From contig SRSL01000006.1 in the NCBI GenBank assembly GCA_009735695.1, positions 62,001 to 126,000 of the forward strand: a stretch of DNA of 64,000 bases, read 5' to 3'. This stretch comes from Christiangramia bathymodioli. GTDB lineage: Bacteria; Bacteroidota; Bacteroidia; Flavobacteriales; Flavobacteriaceae. Positions 17,975 to 26,530 of this stretch are shown one piece after another (the first letter of the stretch is position 1; each line of letters starts with the position of its first letter). Below the pieces are notes generated by a model. The model made no database searches. It was not told the origin of the DNA and saw nothing but the letters and a program-made list of their open reading frames with translations. The translations under genes and the position numbers were made by a program.

Positions 17975-19933
17975 TTATCCATTTGAACCAATATTTCCCT
18001 GAGCGACCAGCACATCAAGCTGTTCGGCACTCAGGTGTACATTAATGTATCCATCGTACATGGTTAAGGTTTCAAAGTCAATCATTTCTGCCTCTTCACC
18101 TTCTTCAGAATCGAATGTACTCACATTGGTAAAGCTCATTCCGGTTTCACCCATAACGCTATTAAGCGTAATTGCGATGTCACCTGGCGCTTCAGCAACA
18201 GATCCCATATGAATATGGGCAGGATGCATTCCATCTACAGGAGTATTCTGAATAGAAAGGGTAACCAGCGTTTCTCCATTAACCCGTTCCTGGAACATGG
18301 CAGTACCCATAATTCCGTCTATAGCTACGCTGTTGAGATCGTAGGTTGCCGATTCACCCGTAAGATCGTTCTGCCCAATATCTCCCTGAGCCACGATCAC
18401 ACCAAGCTGATCTGCACTTAGATGAACATTTACATAACCATCATAATCAAGCACATCTTGATATCCGAACATGCTTCCGTCATCGAGACTTGCAACATTG
18501 GTCATACTCATTCCGGTACTCCCATTAACAGTATTAAAGGTAAAAGCGATATCTCCACCTTCTGCGGCGGTGTTCATATGAATATGAGCAGGATGCATTC
18601 CGCCGTCCGGAGTGTTATCAAGCATGATAGTGGCAAGAGCCTCGCCATTCATTCTTTCTTCAAAAACAAGGCTTCCCATTATTCCGTCTACATCTTTAGA
18701 TCCGAGATCGTATGATTTGGATTCACCGGTAAGCTCATTTTGGCCAATATCACCCTGTGCTACAAGCGTTCCAAGATCATCTGCACTCAGGTGTACGTTG
18801 ATGTAGCCATCATAATTCAAAACATCATCATAGCCAAACATACTTCCATCATTCAATTCTGCCACGTTGGTCATACTCATTCCACTGTCTCCCATTACCG
18901 GATTAAAGGTAAAGGCGATATCACCACCTTCCACCGCGCTATTCATATGTATATGGGCTGGGTGCATCCCGTTTTCAGGGGTATTTTCAAGCATCAGGGT
19001 TGCCAGAGCCTCTCCGTTCACACGCTCTTCAAAGACTGCGGTCCCCATGATCCCGTCAACATCTTTCGATTCCAGTTTATAGGTTTTAGATTCCCCGGTA
19101 AGCTCATTCTGGCCAATATCGCCCTGAGCAACGAGAGTTCCGAGATCTTCACTGCTTAAATGTACATTTACATAGCCATCAAAATCCAGTACGGCATCAT
19201 AGCCAAACATACTGCCATCGTCAAGCATCGCGACATTGGTTTTGCTCATTCCTGTATCTCCGTTCACCGGATTGAACGTGAAAGCAATATCTCCACCTTC
19301 TGCCGCGGTATTCATATGGATATGAGCAGGATGCATCCCTCCATCTGGGGTATTATCAAGCATGATCGTGGCTAGAGCTTCGCCATTCACTCGTTCCTCG
19401 AACATGACGCTTCCCATGATACCATCAACGTCACGAGATTCCAGGGTATAGGATTTAGATTCACCCGTGAGGTCGTTTTCACCTATATCCCCCTGGGCGA
19501 TCAAGGTTGCCAGGTCATCAGCACTTAAATGAACATTGATATAGCCATCAAAATTTACGGCTTCAGAATAAGTTATACTACTACCATCATCCAGGCTGGA
19601 AAAAGTTGTGGTGCTCATTCCGGTAGAGCCATCAACAGGATCCAGGGAAATTGCTATATCCCCACCTTCAGCTGCCGAATTATAATGAATATGTGCAGGA
19701 TGCATACCAGAGGTGGTACCATCAAGATCGAGTTCCAGGGTAGTACTTCCATCTTCATTTTCGGTAAAAGTGGCGGTTCCAGAAACCGAGGAATTTGAGG
19801 TGGAAGACAGGTCGAAGGTGGTAACCTCTCCCATAAAGTCTCCTCCTCCATCGTCGATAGCATCATCATCGCTACTACAACTCGCAAACATAAAAGGTAA
19901 AACAAAGAGTAGCATTCGGAAAAAATTTTTCAT
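17975..19933 (-). CDS. CHRD-domain surface lipoprotein, five repeats
   Basis: Lipoprotein of 652 residues: lipobox FASC (Cys at 19) followed by SSDDD, an acidic export-type signal, then five CHRD domains of about 123 residues and nothing else; the protein ends four residues after the last domain. Each domain has MHPAHIH, a DGY(I/V)NVHLS strand and (I/V)AQG(D/N)IG. Repeats 2-4 are most alike; the last has an acidic insertion (EEGEEAE). The long tandem layout suggests a stalk or multivalent binder on the cell surface. The histidines could bind metal, which is inference. A separate terminator shows it is transcribed independently of its paralogue. Confidence 0.94.
   Translation of the reverse strand: MKNFFRMLLFVLPFMFASCSSDDDAIDDGGGDFMGEVTTFDLSSTSNSSVSGTATFTENEDGSTTLELDLDGTTSGMHPAHIHYNSAAEGGDIAISLDPVDGSTGMSTTTFSSLDDGSSITYSEAVNFDGYINVHLSADDLATLIAQGDIGENDLTGESKSYTLESRDVDGIMGSVMFEERVNGEALATIMLDNTPDGGMHPAHIHMNTAAEGGDIAFTFNPVNGDTGMSKTNVAMLDDGSMFGYDAVLDFDGYVNVHLSSEDLGTLVAQGDIGQNELTGESKTYKLESKDVDGIMGTAVFEERVNGEALATLMLENTPENGMHPAHIHMNSAVEGGDIAFTFNPVMGDSGMSMTNVAELNDGSMFGYDDVLNYDGYINVHLSADDLGTLVAQGDIGQNELTGESKSYDLGSKDVDGIMGSLVFEERMNGEALATIMLDNTPDGGMHPAHIHMNTAAEGGDIAFTFNTVNGSTGMSMTNVASLDDGSMFGYQDVLDYDGYVNVHLSADQLGVIVAQGDIGQNDLTGESATYDLNSVAIDGIMGTAMFQERVNGETLVTLSIQNTPVDGMHPAHIHMGSVAEAPGDIAITLNSVMGETGMSFTNVSTFDSEEGEEAEMIDFETLTMYDGYINVHLSAEQLDVLVAQGNIGSNG
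17978..19834. repeat. Five tandem 369-bp coding repeats (CHRD units)
   Basis: The MHPAHIH coding sites fall at about 18222, 18591, 18960, 19329 and 19698, i.e. exactly 369 bases apart each time. Another pair with the same spacing lies in the neighbouring gene (17119 and 17488). Confidence 0.9.
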
Positions 19934-20070
19934 AAGATCATTTAATTATAAGGGTTAATAATTTTTTAGTTGAAAAGCATTATTTTACTTTTCTGGTATA
20001 CCCTACTTACGGATTATGGTGAGACGGCGGACGTTAATGAAATCAGAAATAATCATAAATAAATGTTAAC

Positions 20071-20751
20071 ATGAAAAAGCTGGTAGTTCTAAGCGGCGCA
20101 GGGATTAGTGCTGAAAGCGGTATTAAAACCTTTCGCGATGCCGATGGGCTGTGGGAAGGTCATGATGTAATGGAGGTTGCGTCGCCAATTGGCTGGGAAA
20201 AAAACAGGGAGCTGGTTCTTGATTTTTATAACCAGCGCAGAAGACAATTACTAAAGGTTCAACCCAATAAGGCTCATGAAGCCCTTGTGGAACTTGAAAC
20301 CAAATTCGATGTTCATATTATTACCCAGAATATCGATGACCTCCACGAACGCGCTGGCAGCACTCAGGTGGTTCATCTTCATGGAGAATTACTGAAAGCC
20401 AGAAGCACCTTCGATGAAGACTTGGTTATGGACTGGAAAAATGATATTAAAATAGGTGACTTTTGCGAGCATAATCATCAGCTAAGACCTCATGTGGTCT
20501 GGTTTGGAGAGGCTGTACCCATGTTTCAAAAAGCTGCTGAAATCATAGAAACCGCAGATATCGTTTTAATCATTGGTACCTCCATGCAGGTTTATCCCGC
20601 GGCCGGATTAGTTGATTTTGCTCCTGGCGATACCCAATTTTATTTTATCGACCCGAAACCGAATATTCGTGAATCCGCGCGATTGGAAATTATTAAAAAG
20701 AAAGCGGTAGAAGGAGTTCCTGAATTAGTAGATCAATTGCTTAATTCCTGA
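20071..20751 (+). CDS. Sir2-family NAD-dependent protein deacylase
   Basis: CobB-like sirtuin of 226 residues that would remove acetyl or succinyl groups from lysines using NAD. NAD-binding motifs are intact: SGAGISAESGIKTFRDADGLW at the N-terminus, TQNIDDLHERAG, and the catalytic histidine in HLHGEL. The zinc-binding module, which in E. coli CobB carries four cysteines between HGEL and LRPHVVWFGE, retains only one cysteine here (FCEHNHQLRP), so zinc is probably not bound. The following gene starts three bases after its stop. Confidence 0.93.
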   Translation: MKKLVVLSGAGISAESGIKTFRDADGLWEGHDVMEVASPIGWEKNRELVLDFYNQRRRQLLKVQPNKAHEALVELETKFDVHIITQNIDDLHERAGSTQVVHLHGELLKARSTFDEDLVMDWKNDIKIGDFCEHNHQLRPHVVWFGEAVPMFQKAAEIIETADIVLIIGTSMQVYPAAGLVDFAPGDTQFYFIDPKPNIRESARLEIIKKKAVEGVPELVDQLLNS

Positions 20752-20754
20752 TGA

Positions 20755-21318
20755 ATGGAAATACGCGATCTCCTTAAAAATGTTAATTCCAGCTTTACTT
20801 CCAGGGAAAAAGCTGCTCAAACCTTTAAAAAGGATCCGGGACTAATCAAGGCTGCCGTGTCTCTTCTTTCCGACAAAGATCAGGGGCTGAAACTGAAAGC
20901 TCTCTATTCTCTTGAATTTCTGGCGAGACAACGTATAAGCCTGCTTTATCCTCACCTTCCAGCTTTAGTCAAATATGCCGAAAATTCCCAGAATTCATCA
21001 GCAAACCGATGCCTTGCCAAAATCTTTTGTTTAACGACCGAAGAAATTTCTTTAAAAACCCAAAAAGAAAAGCTGTCATTCCAAATTAGGGATTCCATCA
21101 TTGAAACTTTTTTTACCTGGCTAATAGGAAATGAAAGCCCGGCTGTGAAAGTATTTTCCATGCAAAGCCTATTCAATTTAAAAAACCACAAAGACTGGAT
21201 CGCCTTGGAATTAAGGTCTGTTTTGGAGAAAGATTTCAAAGCTTCCAGCGCTGCTTATCAATCCCGGGCAAGAAAGATTCTAAGGAAATTAGAACATGAG
21301 TTTTCAGATAAGATTTGA
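20755..21318 (+). CDS. HEAT-repeat-like hypothetical protein
   Basis: A 187-residue soluble, mostly helical protein without signal peptide. Helical pairs such as LIKAAVSLLSDKDQGLKLKAL and WLIGNESPAVKVFSMQSLFNL resemble HEAT/armadillo repeats, which serve protein-protein contacts. It starts three bases after the sirtuin stop and ends 38 bases before purB, so it is probably cotranscribed with the sirtuin. Function is unknown; a scaffold or adaptor role would be inference from the fold only. Confidence 0.8.
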   Translation: MEIRDLLKNVNSSFTSREKAAQTFKKDPGLIKAAVSLLSDKDQGLKLKALYSLEFLARQRISLLYPHLPALVKYAENSQNSSANRCLAKIFCLTTEEISLKTQKEKLSFQIRDSIIETFFTWLIGNESPAVKVFSMQSLFNLKNHKDWIALELRSVLEKDFKASSAAYQSRARKILRKLEHEFSDKI

Positions 21319-21331
21319 AGCGGTATCTTTA
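21301..21331 (+). promoter_or_regulatory. Candidate purB promoter
   Basis: TTTT, 19 bases, TATCTTTA: one mismatch in each Bacteroidota box. It lies inside the end of the preceding gene, 25 bases before the purB ATG. Confidence 0.3.
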
Positions 21332-21356
21332 CGGCTTTAATTTTTAAAAGCAAAAG

Positions 21357-22694
21357 ATGACATCGCTTACTGCAATTTCGCCTATTGATGGTCGTTACCG
21401 GTCTAAAACCAAAGAGCTCGCAGATTATTTTAGTGAAGAGGCACTTATAAAATACCGCATTAAAATAGAAGTAGAATATTTTATCGCTCTGTATGAACAG
21501 GGTTTACCACAGCTAAAAGATGTGGATACGACCAACTTTGAAAAATTAAGAGGCCTCTATAAGAATTTCACGAGTCTGGATGCCCAGGCAGTTAAGGAAA
21601 TAGAAAAAACCACCAATCACGATGTTAAGGCGGTAGAGTATTTTTTAAAAGAGGAATTCGACAGGCTTGGAATGACCACTTCGAAAGAATTCATTCATTT
21701 CGGGCTCACTTCCCAGGATATTAATAATACAGCAATTCCATTAAGTTTAAAAGATGCCATAGAAGCCGTTTATTTACCAGCGGTAAGTGAAGTTTTAGAA
21801 AAACTGTCCTCCCTGGCCGAAGAATGGAAGCACATTCCACTTCTTGCAAGAACTCATGGTCAACCCGCCTCTCCTACCCGTTTAGGTAAGGAAATCGAAG
21901 TTTTTGTGGTAAGAATAAAGGAACAGCTCAAATACTTTTCAAGCATTCCGCACGCTGCTAAATTTGGTGGTGCCACAGGGAATTTCAATGCACATAAAGT
22001 CGCATTTCCAGAAATTGACTGGAAAAAATTTGGAACCGATTTCGTGGAAAATAAACTGGGGTTATACCATTCATTCCCTACTACGCAAATTGAGCATTAC
22101 GATCATATAGCCAACCTTTTTGATGCGATGAAACGCATCAATACGATTATTCTAGATCTAGACAGGGACATCTGGACCTACATTTCAGTAGATTACTTTA
22201 AGCAAAAGATCAAGAAGGGTGAAATAGGCTCATCAGCCATGCCACATAAGGTGAATCCTATTGATTTTGAAAATAGTGAAGGAAATCTTGGAATCGCCAA
22301 TGCGATTTTTGAACACCTTTCCGCCAAACTTCCGGTAAGCCGACTTCAGCGAGATCTAACCGATAGTACTGTTCTAAGGAATATTGGAGTGCCTATTGGT
22401 CATACCATAATTGCATTCAAATCAACTCTGAAAGGTCTTAACAAACTTTTACTGAACGAAGATAAACTGAATGCCGACCTTGAAGACAACTGGGCAGTGG
22501 CAGCAGAAGCTATTCAAACCATACTTAGACGGGAAGGCTATAAGAATCCTTATGAAGCTTTGAAAGGTCTTACCAGGACCAATGAAAAGATCACAAAGGA
22601 AAGTATTTCAAAATTTATAGATCAACTTGACGTAAGCGATAAAATCAAGGAAGAATTACACCGAATAAGCCCTCAGAATTATACCGGTATATAA
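21357..22694 (+). CDS. purB: Adenylosuccinate lyase
   Basis: Fumarase/aspartase-superfamily enzyme that acts twice in purine synthesis, splitting SAICAR and adenylosuccinate with release of fumarate. The 445-residue protein carries the signature loop GSSAMPHKVNPIDFENSEGN at about 296-315, the active-site ARTHGQPASPT and FGLTSQDINNTA. Length and motif order match the E. coli-like branch. Followed by a strong bidirectional terminator shared with the convergent DUF4252 operon. Confidence 0.97.
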   Translation: MTSLTAISPIDGRYRSKTKELADYFSEEALIKYRIKIEVEYFIALYEQGLPQLKDVDTTNFEKLRGLYKNFTSLDAQAVKEIEKTTNHDVKAVEYFLKEEFDRLGMTTSKEFIHFGLTSQDINNTAIPLSLKDAIEAVYLPAVSEVLEKLSSLAEEWKHIPLLARTHGQPASPTRLGKEIEVFVVRIKEQLKYFSSIPHAAKFGGATGNFNAHKVAFPEIDWKKFGTDFVENKLGLYHSFPTTQIEHYDHIANLFDAMKRINTIILDLDRDIWTYISVDYFKQKIKKGEIGSSAMPHKVNPIDFENSEGNLGIANAIFEHLSAKLPVSRLQRDLTDSTVLRNIGVPIGHTIIAFKSTLKGLNKLLLNEDKLNADLEDNWAVAAEAIQTILRREGYKNPYEALKGLTRTNEKITKESISKFIDQLDVSDKIKEELHRISPQNYTGI

Positions 22695-22696
22695 CT

Positions 22697-22724
22697 AAAA
22701 AGCCCCGCAGATGCGGGGCTTTTT
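22697..22724. terminator. Bidirectional terminator between purB and the DUF4252 operon
   Basis: Perfect 13-bp stem AAAAAGCCCCGCA (22697-22709) with TGCGGGGCTTTTT (22712-22724), 2-nt loop, T runs on both strands. Nearly the same hairpin recurs at 26485-26514. Confidence 0.9.
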
Positions 22725-22742
22725 GCTTCAACTAATTAAAAA

Positions 22743-23357
22743 TCATTCTTCTGGAGTAGCATTCACCTCAGCCGAACTTTTATCATTTTTCTCAGTATTT
22801 TCAACCGAAGTTGAATCATTCATGGAAGTATTGAATATTCCTCCAAGTTGTCCCAGGCCTTCCATGTTTACATCTTCCTTCTCCAGGGATTTCATCATCT
22901 GCATGATATCTTCAGGGTTCATATCTTCTCCTAGGATCCTGGCAATTCCAAGGCCTCGCTCGTTGTCATAACCATAGATGATCAGTTCATCAATAGCATC
23001 GTCTTCCCCGGTGAAGTAAAGGGCCGCTTTGCGATTTCCGCCACCATATTTCATCAGCATTTTATATTTTTCACTGGTAAAGATCTCATTTAACCTGGCC
23101 TTTTCAGTCTCGAACTTATCAGGATGCTGATCTGCTCTAAGGGCAAGGACATTGATCTTTTTGATGCTTTCCATAGTTGCACGTTGCTCGGCATCTAAAG
23201 ATTCCAGGTTAGTAAACATGCTTGTTGGCAAATCCAGGGCCAGAAAATCGGCGTCTTCCTGACTCTCTACATAGTATTTTTGCAAGCTTTTCCCATCATC
23301 ACAGGATGTCAGTAACGCGGTGAAAAGCACTAAGGATAAAATTTTGATAGTTTTCAT
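22743..23357 (-). CDS. DUF4252 family lipoprotein
   Basis: A 204-residue lipoprotein (lipobox LTSC, Cys at 19, followed by DDGK) with a DUF4252-type central region and an acidic, low-complexity C-terminus. The family is confined largely to Bacteroidota and is often linked to ECF sigma factor genes. It is the last gene of the sigma/anti-sigma/DUF4252/DUF4252 operon, three bases after its paralogue. Function unknown; an envelope-stress or regulatory role is inferred from context only. Confidence 0.85.
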   Translation of the reverse strand: MKTIKILSLVLFTALLTSCDDGKSLQKYYVESQEDADFLALDLPTSMFTNLESLDAEQRATMESIKKINVLALRADQHPDKFETEKARLNEIFTSEKYKMLMKYGGGNRKAALYFTGEDDAIDELIIYGYDNERGLGIARILGEDMNPEDIMQMMKSLEKEDVNMEGLGQLGGIFNTSMNDSTSVENTEKNDKSSAEVNATPEE

Positions 23358-23360
23358 GAT

Positions 23361-23885
23361 CTAAGATTTTTGATTGGCTTTTTTAAGTTCTTCTGCCCCG
23401 GGCATATTCAGGTCTTCAGTTAACTTGTAAAGCTGAGAAAGATTAATATTCCCGGTTATGCTAAGGATGAGAGACATAGGTTCATCATTCTCTTCACCTT
23501 CCATGAACATCAACAACTCCTTTACATAATTATCATTGCTACCAGCCACCGAATAGAATTTTATTAAATTCCCCGATTCCTTAACGCTCATCAATTCACT
23601 AAAAGGTTTCTTGTTGAGATAGGTTTTTACATCGGCAGACATCATCTTCCGCACGTCTGGCTTAGAAGTCTTGTAGATCTGTATCTGTTCCAGACCATCG
23701 ATCAGCTTTTTATAGGCTATAGATTCAGGATCGTCTCCCAGTTCTATCTTATTGGCCATTTTGAAGGCCTGCGGAGAGACAGTGAACATATCCACCCCGG
23801 CCATATCTTCATATTTCTGAAAATTTTGAGAAAATGAAAGCGCCGGTAAAAGGCCTATTAGAAAAATAATTAGTACTCGTTTCAT
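23361..23885 (-). CDS. DUF4252 family secreted protein
   Basis: A 174-residue exported protein with a signal peptide ending near residue 19 (ALSFSQ) and a single DUF4252 domain (FSELMSVKESGNLIKFYSV is typical). Unlike its downstream paralogue it has no lipobox cysteine, so one copy is periplasmic and the other membrane-anchored. It sits 11 bases after the anti-sigma-like gene in the same operon. Confidence 0.85.
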   Translation of the reverse strand: MKRVLIIFLIGLLPALSFSQNFQKYEDMAGVDMFTVSPQAFKMANKIELGDDPESIAYKKLIDGLEQIQIYKTSKPDVRKMMSADVKTYLNKKPFSELMSVKESGNLIKFYSVAGSNDNYVKELLMFMEGEENDEPMSLILSITGNINLSQLYKLTEDLNMPGAEELKKANQKS

Positions 23886-23896
23886 AATTTAAAGTA

Positions 23897-24343
23897 TTAG
23901 TCGGTTTTTAAAATTTTATTTGTTGTTTTATTGAATTCCTGAAGATAAACAAGGTCTGCAGTACCTTCGTTCATCAACTGGGATACCATATTCAGGGTTT
24001 CCTTGGTTTTTTGAATGGCCAGTTCCTCATCGCTTACAGAGCTAATGTCATTCTGATTCAGATTCTGGTCTGCCTCATTAAAAAAGTATACTCCCAGGGC
24101 CAGTACAAGAACCGCTGCTATCGAAGACCAGGCTATCTTACTCCTGGACGATCCCATTTTGGGTTCTGTTTCTAGCTTTTCATCTCTTTGAGAACTGGTA
24201 TACCTAAAGATGAGCTTATAGGAGCTCAAGTGTGGAGGAACTTCATGGCTAAGGAAATAATCCCTGAGCAGGTTCTCCTCTGCTACCGAAGTCCTGCCTT
24301 CTTCATAGCGCTCCAACAGTTTTTCTATTTTACCTAATTCCAT
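23897..24343 (-). CDS. Putative anti-sigma factor
   Basis: A 148-residue single-pass membrane protein: a short cytoplasmic part (about 1-65), a transmembrane segment at about 72-90 (SIAAVLVLALGVYFF) and a periplasmic tail. The N-terminus, with ERYEEGRTSVAEENLLRDYF, is of the kind found in Bacteroidota regulators encoded next to ECF sigma genes. Its start overlaps the sigma factor gene by 14 bases, indicating translational coupling, a hallmark of sigma/anti-sigma pairs. The assignment as anti-sigma factor is from topology and context, not from a catalytic motif. Confidence 0.8.
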   Translation of the reverse strand: MELGKIEKLLERYEEGRTSVAEENLLRDYFLSHEVPPHLSSYKLIFRYTSSQRDEKLETEPKMGSSRSKIAWSSIAAVLVLALGVYFFNEADQNLNQNDISSVSDEELAIQKTKETLNMVSQLMNEGTADLVYLQEFNKTTNKILKTD

Positions 24344-24839
24344 AGTTATGTTTTTTTATAAGACTTTCTCTAATCGCTTTCCGGGCTCTTGATAGTGCCA
24401 CTCTTATGGCTGTTTGATTCATTTCCATTATTTCTGCGATCTCTTCATATTCATATTGTTCGATATCCCTTAACTGAAAGATCATTTTTTGTTGCTCCGG
24501 TAGTTTTTCAACTATCCTGCCAAGCAAGACCATTTCATCATTAACTTCAATTTCAGACTGAAGTGATTGCGCATGGCTTTCATAATTTTGATGCACAATT
24601 CGCAGATGGCTGTTCTGTTTCGATTTCAATTGATCCAGACAGTAGTTTTTGGTTACTGTCATCGCAAAAGCCTCTACATTGGCATAATGCTTGATCTTTT
24701 CCTTGCGATCCCAAAGCTTAAGAATAACCTCCTGGGTTGCATCTTCAGCCGCTTCCTTCGAAGTAAGAAGCCTTAGAGCCAGGCGATACATCTTATCCTT
24801 TACCGGATCGATTATATTCAGGAAGGTGCGTTCTTTCAT
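24330..24839 (-). CDS. ECF-type RNA polymerase sigma factor
   Basis: A 169-residue sigma-70 family protein with only regions 2 and 4: region 2 around LRLLTSKEAAEDATQEVILKLW and region 4 with LPEQQKMIFQLRDIEQYEYEEIAEIM followed by the helix-turn-helix. Heads a four-gene operon with an overlapping anti-sigma-like gene and two DUF4252 genes. Directs RNA polymerase to envelope-related genes in most relatives; the regulon here is unknown. It is divergent from the S41 protease gene. Confidence 0.94.
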   Translation of the reverse strand: MKERTFLNIIDPVKDKMYRLALRLLTSKEAAEDATQEVILKLWDRKEKIKHYANVEAFAMTVTKNYCLDQLKSKQNSHLRIVHQNYESHAQSLQSEIEVNDEMVLLGRIVEKLPEQQKMIFQLRDIEQYEYEEIAEIMEMNQTAIRVALSRARKAIRESLIKKHNYGIR

Positions 24840-24972
24840 TTAAGTTGGTTGGTTTTATACTGCCTTCTCATCTTTACGACGAATCATGAATAGTTTTGTT
24901 ACAATTATTTTTTGATTAGGCCTAACTACGCTATTTTTAAGGCCTCAATATTTATTAACCTATTACGAGTCT

Positions 24973-26463
24973 ATGAAAATTTTTAAATATTTTATGTATT
25001 TCCTTCTTACAGGAGCCTTTCTTGTTTCCTGTTCTGAGGATGATGGTATTGAACCAAACCCAAAACCAGAAGGTCCAGAACCAACAGGAAACCTTGAATT
25101 AGAGATCAAGGATTTCGTATGGAAGGGAATGAACGAGATCTATGTATATAAAGATCAGGTTGTGGTGCTTGGTGATGACTATTTCGCCACCCAGGCCGAA
25201 CTGAACGAATATTTAGAGGAGTGGGATACTCCCGAAGATCTCTTTTACGATGGAGTAACCATAGAAGAAGACCGTTTCAGTTTTATTACCGACGATTATA
25301 TCGCTTTGGAAAACAGTTTCAGTGGAATTTCTGAAACCACCGGTGTAGATTTCAGACTCTATAGATTTTCGAACAGCGATAATTTATTTGGAGTAGTGAG
25401 ATATATTATTCCGGGAAGCCCTGCAGAAAATGAAGATATTGAAAGAGGTGATCTTTTCAGAAGGCTTAATGGACAGGAAATTACCATTTCTAATTATCGT
25501 GAGATATTAGCCAGTAGCTCCATCACTTTTGAAATTGCAGAACTTATTGATAACACAGTGACTCCAACTGGAGAATCGGTTACCATAGGTACGCAAACAA
25601 TTACAGAAAACCCGATTCTTGTAAGTAAAGTACTCGATGTGAACGGTTCTCCTGTAGGATATTTAATGTATAACAGTTTTGTGGCAGATTTTGATGAAGA
25701 ATTAAATGCTGCCTTTGCTGAATTCAAAGCGAGCAATGTCACCGATCTTATTATCGATTTAAGATATAATGGTGGTGGTAGTGTTCGAACTGCTACCAGG
25801 CTGGCAAGTATGATCACCGGTCAGTTTACAAACGAATTATTCGCGAAGCAGCAGTGGAACACCAAATATCAGAATTACTTTCTTGAAAATAACCCAGACA
25901 GGCTTTTCAACCGTTTTACCGATAATATAGACGATCAACCGCTTAATAGCCTAAACCTTACCAAGGTATATGCGATCGTATCATCCTCTTCTGCATCTGC
26001 CAGTGAGCTGGTAATTAATGGCCTTGCTCCCTATATTGATGTGGTTAAAATTGGAGATATGACAGTAGGAAAATCCCAGGCGTCTGTTACTTTATATGAT
26101 TCTCCTAATTTTGGAAGGGAAAATGCTAACCCTGAGCATAAATATGCAATTCAGCCCCTGGTTTACGAATCGGTTAATGCAAATGATGTGGGAGTTCCAT
26201 TTAATGGACTTACTCCGGATATTGAAATAACTGAAGATATTGGAAATTTAGGTGTACTGGGTGAATTATCTGATCCTTTATTAGCAACTGCGATTGAAGC
26301 CGTTAAAGGAAATCGATCTGTAATTGGTATCGAGAAGCAACCAGATTGGTATAATGAATATAAAGAGTCTGGAGCTTTAAGCCCAACTTACCAGAGAATG
26401 TATACCGACGAAATTCCTGAAATTCCTGGACAGAAAAGAAGACTTCAGCTGGAAAAAGAATAA
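24973..26463 (+). CDS. S41 family (C-terminal processing-like) protease, lipoprotein
   Basis: A 496-residue lipoprotein (lipobox LVSC, Cys at 20, followed by SEDDG) with a PDZ-like domain (IIPGSPAENEDIERGDLFRRLNG, about 140-165) and an S41 peptidase domain. The catalytic serine sits in SSSASASELVING and the lysine in GDMTVGKSQAS; the substrate-binding LIIDLRYNGGG is present. The acidic residues after the lipidated cysteine suggest surface export. It is divergent from the ECF sigma operon and could be one of its targets, which is inference. Confidence 0.93.
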   Translation: MKIFKYFMYFLLTGAFLVSCSEDDGIEPNPKPEGPEPTGNLELEIKDFVWKGMNEIYVYKDQVVVLGDDYFATQAELNEYLEEWDTPEDLFYDGVTIEEDRFSFITDDYIALENSFSGISETTGVDFRLYRFSNSDNLFGVVRYIIPGSPAENEDIERGDLFRRLNGQEITISNYREILASSSITFEIAELIDNTVTPTGESVTIGTQTITENPILVSKVLDVNGSPVGYLMYNSFVADFDEELNAAFAEFKASNVTDLIIDLRYNGGGSVRTATRLASMITGQFTNELFAKQQWNTKYQNYFLENNPDRLFNRFTDNIDDQPLNSLNLTKVYAIVSSSSASASELVINGLAPYIDVVKIGDMTVGKSQASVTLYDSPNFGRENANPEHKYAIQPLVYESVNANDVGVPFNGLTPDIEITEDIGNLGVLGELSDPLLATAIEAVKGNRSVIGIEKQPDWYNEYKESGALSPTYQRMYTDEIPEIPGQKRRLQLEKE

Positions 26464-26484
26464 ATTCCTAAGAAACTGAAATAA

Positions 26485-26514
26485 AAAAAGCCCTGCAGAT
26501 GCGGGGCTTTTTCT
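26485..26514. terminator. Bidirectional terminator between S41 protease and btuG-like gene
   Basis: Stem AAAAAGCCC-TGC with GCGGGGCTTTTT around a GATG-containing loop, with T runs on both strands. Differs by one base from the hairpin at 22697-22724. Confidence 0.85.
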
Positions 26515-26530
26515 TTTGGACTAAATTCAA

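Noticed and set aside
17978-19834. Possible CRISPR or satellite-like array
   Set aside because: The 369-bp period is in frame and encodes a protein domain; there are no short repeats with unique spacers.
18209-19958. Long plus-strand open frames opposite the CHRD genes
   Set aside because: They are antisense shadows; the repeated codon pattern of the real minus-strand gene removes stops in the other frames, and none has a start signal or recognisable domain.
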